Part shown: positions 61,675 to 64,000 of the stretch, one piece after another
How positions within the stretch are numbered: the stretch's first letter is position 1
How the letters are laid out: each line of letters opens with the position of its first letter
Assembly: GCA_963664605.1 (NCBI GenBank)
Contig: OY761536.1
Coordinates: 3,038,001-3,102,000 of the forward strand
Direction of reading: 5' to 3'
DNA from: JAHOYW01 sp963664605
GTDB taxonomy: Bacteria; Verrucomicrobiota; Lentisphaeria; Victivallales; Victivallaceae
DNA: 64,000 nucleotides
Notes under the pieces: generated by a model
Told to the model about the DNA's origin: nothing
Database searches by the model: none
Seen by the model: only the letters and a program-made list of their open reading frames with translations
Program-made: the position numbers and the translations under genes

Positions 61675-61815
61675 AATCAAAGGATACAGTAATTCCTCTG
61701 CAGTATTTATTGATTTGACAAGAAAAAAATATTTTACAATTGACATCTTCCATTTTTTCGATTAGGTTTATCCATAATATATACTGAATCAGGTCATTGT
61801 TATAAGGGAAAGGAT

Positions 61816-62658
61816 ATGCCGCGAAAAAATGCGATAAAAGTTTTTGAGGACCGCAAGGTTCGTACTCTATGGGATGATGATAAAGAAGAATGGTATTTTT
61901 CTATAGTTGATGTTGTAGCGATTCTAACTGACAGCCCGAATCCGCGCAAATACTGGAGCGTGCTCAAAACACGCCTTAAGAAAGAAGGAAGCGAGTTGAC
62001 TACAAATTGTAGTCAACTGAAAATGCAGGCCCAGGACGGCAAGTTCTATAAAACTGATTGCGCGACTACCGAAGCGCTGTTCCGACTGATTCAGTCGATT
62101 CCATCTCCTAAGGCGGAGCCGTTTAAATTGTGGATGGCGCAGGTTGCCGCTGAACGCCTCGATCAGCTTCAAGACCCCGAATTGTCAATTCAACAGGCAA
62201 TGCATGATTATAAGCAACTGGGATATTCTGAAAACTGGATCAATCAGCGTCTTAAAAGTATCGAAATCCGTAAAGAGCTGACCGATGAATGGAAAAAGCA
62301 CGGTCTTAAAGAAGGTATGCATTTTGCGACTCTGACTGATGTCATCTACCAGGCATGGTCAGATAAAACAGCTAGAGAATACAAAAAATTCAAAGGCTTG
62401 AAGAAGGAAAACCTCCGTGACAACATGACCAATAAGGAATTGGTGCTGAATATGCTGGCAGAGTTATCAACTAAAGAAATTTCCGAAGCCGATAATCCTG
62501 AAAACTTTCCAGAGCATATTGATGTTGCCAAGCGCGGCGGCAATGTAGCCAGGGAAGCAAGGCTAAAGCTTGAGGAGGAAACTGGCAAAAAAGTAGTTTC
62601 TCCGCTCAATGCCAGAAATCTTCATACCCTTGATATTGAAAAAAAGAAAATTAAATAA
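61816..62658 (+). CDS. BRO-N domain protein (phage antirepressor-like)
   Basis: The 280-residue protein has a BRO-N-type N-terminal DNA-binding domain (IKVFEDRKVRTLWDDDKEEW ... FSIVDVVAILTDSPNPRKYW). A C-terminal helical domain follows (LKEGMHFATLTDVIYQAWSD ... EARLKLEEETGKKVVSPLNA), common in stand-alone genes of mobile elements and phages. AAAGGAT precedes the ATG, and TTGACA occurs upstream at 61740-61745 without a good -10. It is likely a regulator and perhaps an inserted cassette, given the gene fragment on its left side. Confidence 0.8.
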   Translation: MPRKNAIKVFEDRKVRTLWDDDKEEWYFSIVDVVAILTDSPNPRKYWSVLKTRLKKEGSELTTNCSQLKMQAQDGKFYKTDCATTEALFRLIQSIPSPKAEPFKLWMAQVAAERLDQLQDPELSIQQAMHDYKQLGYSENWINQRLKSIEIRKELTDEWKKHGLKEGMHFATLTDVIYQAWSDKTAREYKKFKGLKKENLRDNMTNKELVLNMLAELSTKEISEADNPENFPEHIDVAKRGGNVAREARLKLEEETGKKVVSPLNARNLHTLDIEKKKIK

Positions 62659-62666
62659 CCCGGCCT

Positions 62667-62936
62667 TTATTCCGGGGGGATTATTTTGCAGTTCAGCTTG
62701 CGACCATCAAGCATGCGCAGATTTTCCATCTGCAGCGCTTCAAAAAGCTCCGCTAGAGATTCCGAAGAGGTAATTTTAACATGTCCAAATTCACATTGGA
62801 ACGTAATCGACAGGTAATCCACTCCAGCACGGATATTGCTGAGCGTTTCCCATGCAAGCAATAAATTTTCTGTTTCCAGTTTTAATTCGAATTTTGGCAG
62901 ATGCCCTTTGATACAGTAAAATGTTTTGTTTTCCAT
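62667..62936 (-). CDS. Hypothetical protein
   Basis: An 89-residue protein without a recognised family (KTFYCIKGHLPKFELKLETE; ends CKIIPPE). AAAGGAAAGG precedes its ATG. It lies just downstream of the relaxase gene on the same strand and is probably co-transcribed. A decayed copy of it exists at 61606-61674. Confidence 0.6.
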   Translation of the reverse strand: MENKTFYCIKGHLPKFELKLETENLLLAWETLSNIRAGVDYLSITFQCEFGHVKITSSESLAELFEALQMENLRMLDGRKLNCKIIPPE

Positions 62937-62957
62937 AATATACCTTTCCTTTTGAAA

Positions 62958-64000
62958 TTATAAATCCATGCCGCGACTGGGCGTTTTCTTTTTGGCCTGG
63001 GCGGCCCGCAGTTCAGCGTCTTTACGTAAGCGTTCCTCGGCGGCTTTGCGTTCGGCTTCCAGACGGACTGCTTCAGCGGCTTCACGTTCAGCTTGTTCAC
63101 GGGCGGCGGTTTCTCGTGCAAGTTTTTCCTGTTCGGCACGTTCCTCGGCAGCTTTACGTTCCGCCTCTTTATGTTCTTGAGCACGTATTTTAAATTCTTT
63201 CATTTTCTGCAACGCCTCCTCATATGGGGACATTTGCGGTTTTTCTTGAGCCTTCATTCTCTCAAGAGATTCAAGACCGCGATGCTGTTTTCCTGTGAAA
63301 GGAACGGGCGTATCCGAAACAGGTTTTGAAACACTTGATTCTCTCGGTTTGGGATTCGGAATCGGATATACAATATCTTCCTTAACAGGCTTCTTTTTAA
63401 CTGGGGTTGAATTCCGTTTTTCCATTTCCGCTATTTTCTTCATGGCTTCCTGATAGGGACTAAGTTCGGGAGCCGACGCCTCTCTGAAACGGGCAAGCCG
63501 TTCCTCCTGACGACCTTGTTCCTCAATAACTTCCAATGCGTTCTGATGTTCGATTTCCAGTCGCGTTTCTTCTGTTACAATTCCAAAACCGTATTTGCGG
63601 TTCCGGGCGCGGCGGGCGGAAATCTTCCGTTTGACATTAACTAAATTGCCAGCTAAACGTTTGATCTTTTTCATAAGTTTGCGGGCGCGTTCCGCAATGC
63701 TTTTATAAGTCATGTCCGGCAAAGTTTTCGCTTTTCGTGAACGTGCGTCTTTTGACAGGGGCAAGAGATTGTCCGATGCGATATGTCCTTCTTCAGCAAG
63801 GTCGTGCACGCTTAAACGGTCGCCATCACGGAAACTCAGTTGCTGTTTTAAAAATTCTTTTTCCGGGCAATGCAGCGCTACGCATTTGCGCCCCCGGCTC
63901 AAGGCCACGTAAAAGGCTTTGCGGTCCAATGCCTGCGCCGCAACGACTACCGTTTCAGCGGTGCGTCCCTGGGCTTTATGCGAAGTCGTAACCCAGCCGT
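62958..64000 (-). CDS. C-terminal part of a TraA/TrwC-type relaxase-helicase, cut by the right edge
   Basis: The frame runs from the right edge to the stop at 62958, about 347 codons. It enters with WVTTSHKAQGRTAETVVVAA followed by KAFYVALSRGRK, the final UvrD/TraI-type helicase motifs of relaxase-helicase fusions. The rest is a basic and then Glu/Lys/Ala-rich coiled-coil tail (EREAAEAVRLEAERKAAEER). The N-terminal relaxase domain must lie beyond the window. The enzyme would nick the transfer origin and unwind the transferred strand. Confidence 0.82.
   Translation of the reverse strand, partial: GWVTTSHKAQGRTAETVVVAAQALDRKAFYVALSRGRKCVALHCPEKEFLKQQLSFRDGDRLSVHDLAEEGHIASDNLLPLSKDARSRKAKTLPDMTYKSIAERARKLMKKIKRLAGNLVNVKRKISARRARNRKYGFGIVTEETRLEIEHQNALEVIEEQGRQEERLARFREASAPELSPYQEAMKKIAEMEKRNSTPVKKKPVKEDIVYPIPNPKPRESSVSKPVSDTPVPFTGKQHRGLESLERMKAQEKPQMSPYEEALQKMKEFKIRAQEHKEAERKAAEERAEQEKLARETAAREQAEREAAEAVRLEAERKAAEERLRKDAELRAAQAKKKTPSRGMDL

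Noticed and set aside
61740..61768. TTGACA with TAGGTT as promoter of the BRO-N gene
   Set aside because: The -10 is poor; mentioned with the gene but not called as a feature.

Overview
The window looks like chromosome from a member of the PVC group, most likely Lentisphaerota (Victivallales-like). It carries a conjugative element that starts near 19.6 kb and runs off the right edge. The taxonomic hint is the prepilin-type protein at 1878, whose N-terminus (FTLIELLVVIAIIAILAS...LLPALNKARDKAK) is typical of the group, together with the density of glycoside hydrolases beside it. No rRNA, tRNA or CRISPR array was seen.

Positions 1-19.5 kb are a sugar-degradation island. A LacI-type regulator (724-1749) is transcribed from a perfect sigma70 promoter (TTGACA-17-TATAAT). 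A facing, equally perfect promoter at 431-459 points left, and the two share a 34-bp inverted repeat with a LacI-type operator. A third promoter/operator copy lies at 10663-10694. The island encodes a prepilin-like protein, a GH43/GH32-like beta-propeller enzyme and three full paralogues of a GH42-like hydrolase (4391, 6799, 12731). The third paralogue leads an apparent operon with an ADP-ribosylglycohydrolase-family protein, a GH3 beta-glycosidase and an alpha/beta-hydrolase esterase. The start of a fourth hydrolase (like 4391) is cut by the left edge. The island is visibly remodelled: a relic of the 12731 hydrolase (255-372), an AraC-regulator tail (4246-4380), a perfect 463-bp tandem duplication inside the 6799 gene, and an IS66-family element (10723-12675, 8-bp target duplication AAAATCAG) that splits the third promoter/operator from its operon.

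From 19.6 kb rightwards is an integrative/conjugative-type element. Its left border holds a truncated tyrosine integrase and a decayed copy of the 3' end of the coupling-protein gene. The minus-strand block 40754-20425 encodes a type IV secretion apparatus: VirB2-, VirB3- and VirB4-like proteins, a 1073-residue secreted coiled-coil protein, a lipoprotein, VirB5- and VirB6-like proteins, two VirB8-like proteins, VirB9- and VirB10-like proteins, a lipoprotein, a ParA-type ATPase, proteins built of a repeated small module, and a VirD4-type coupling protein with its membrane segments at the C-terminus. No VirB11 is visible. A Clp-like AAA+ ATPase opens the divergent plus-strand operon at 40979.

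Positions 44.7-62.9 kb are the maintenance and establishment part of the element. They hold a PRTRC cassette (E, C, F, B, ThiF-like, and ParB about 9 kb further on), a MntA/HepT toxin-antitoxin pair, a Fur-like winged-helix regulator, a gene split by an in-frame TAA, a 1692-residue DNA methylase-helicase fusion, an ArdC-type antirestriction protein, a run of hairpins that may be a structured RNA, a PH-domain membrane protein, and a BRO-N protein. The right edge cuts the C-terminal helicase part of a TraA/TrwC-type relaxase. Together these genes would process DNA (relaxase), recruit it (coupling protein), transfer it (VirB channel), protect it on entry (ArdC, methylase-helicase) and maintain it (ParA, ParB/PRTRC, toxin-antitoxin).
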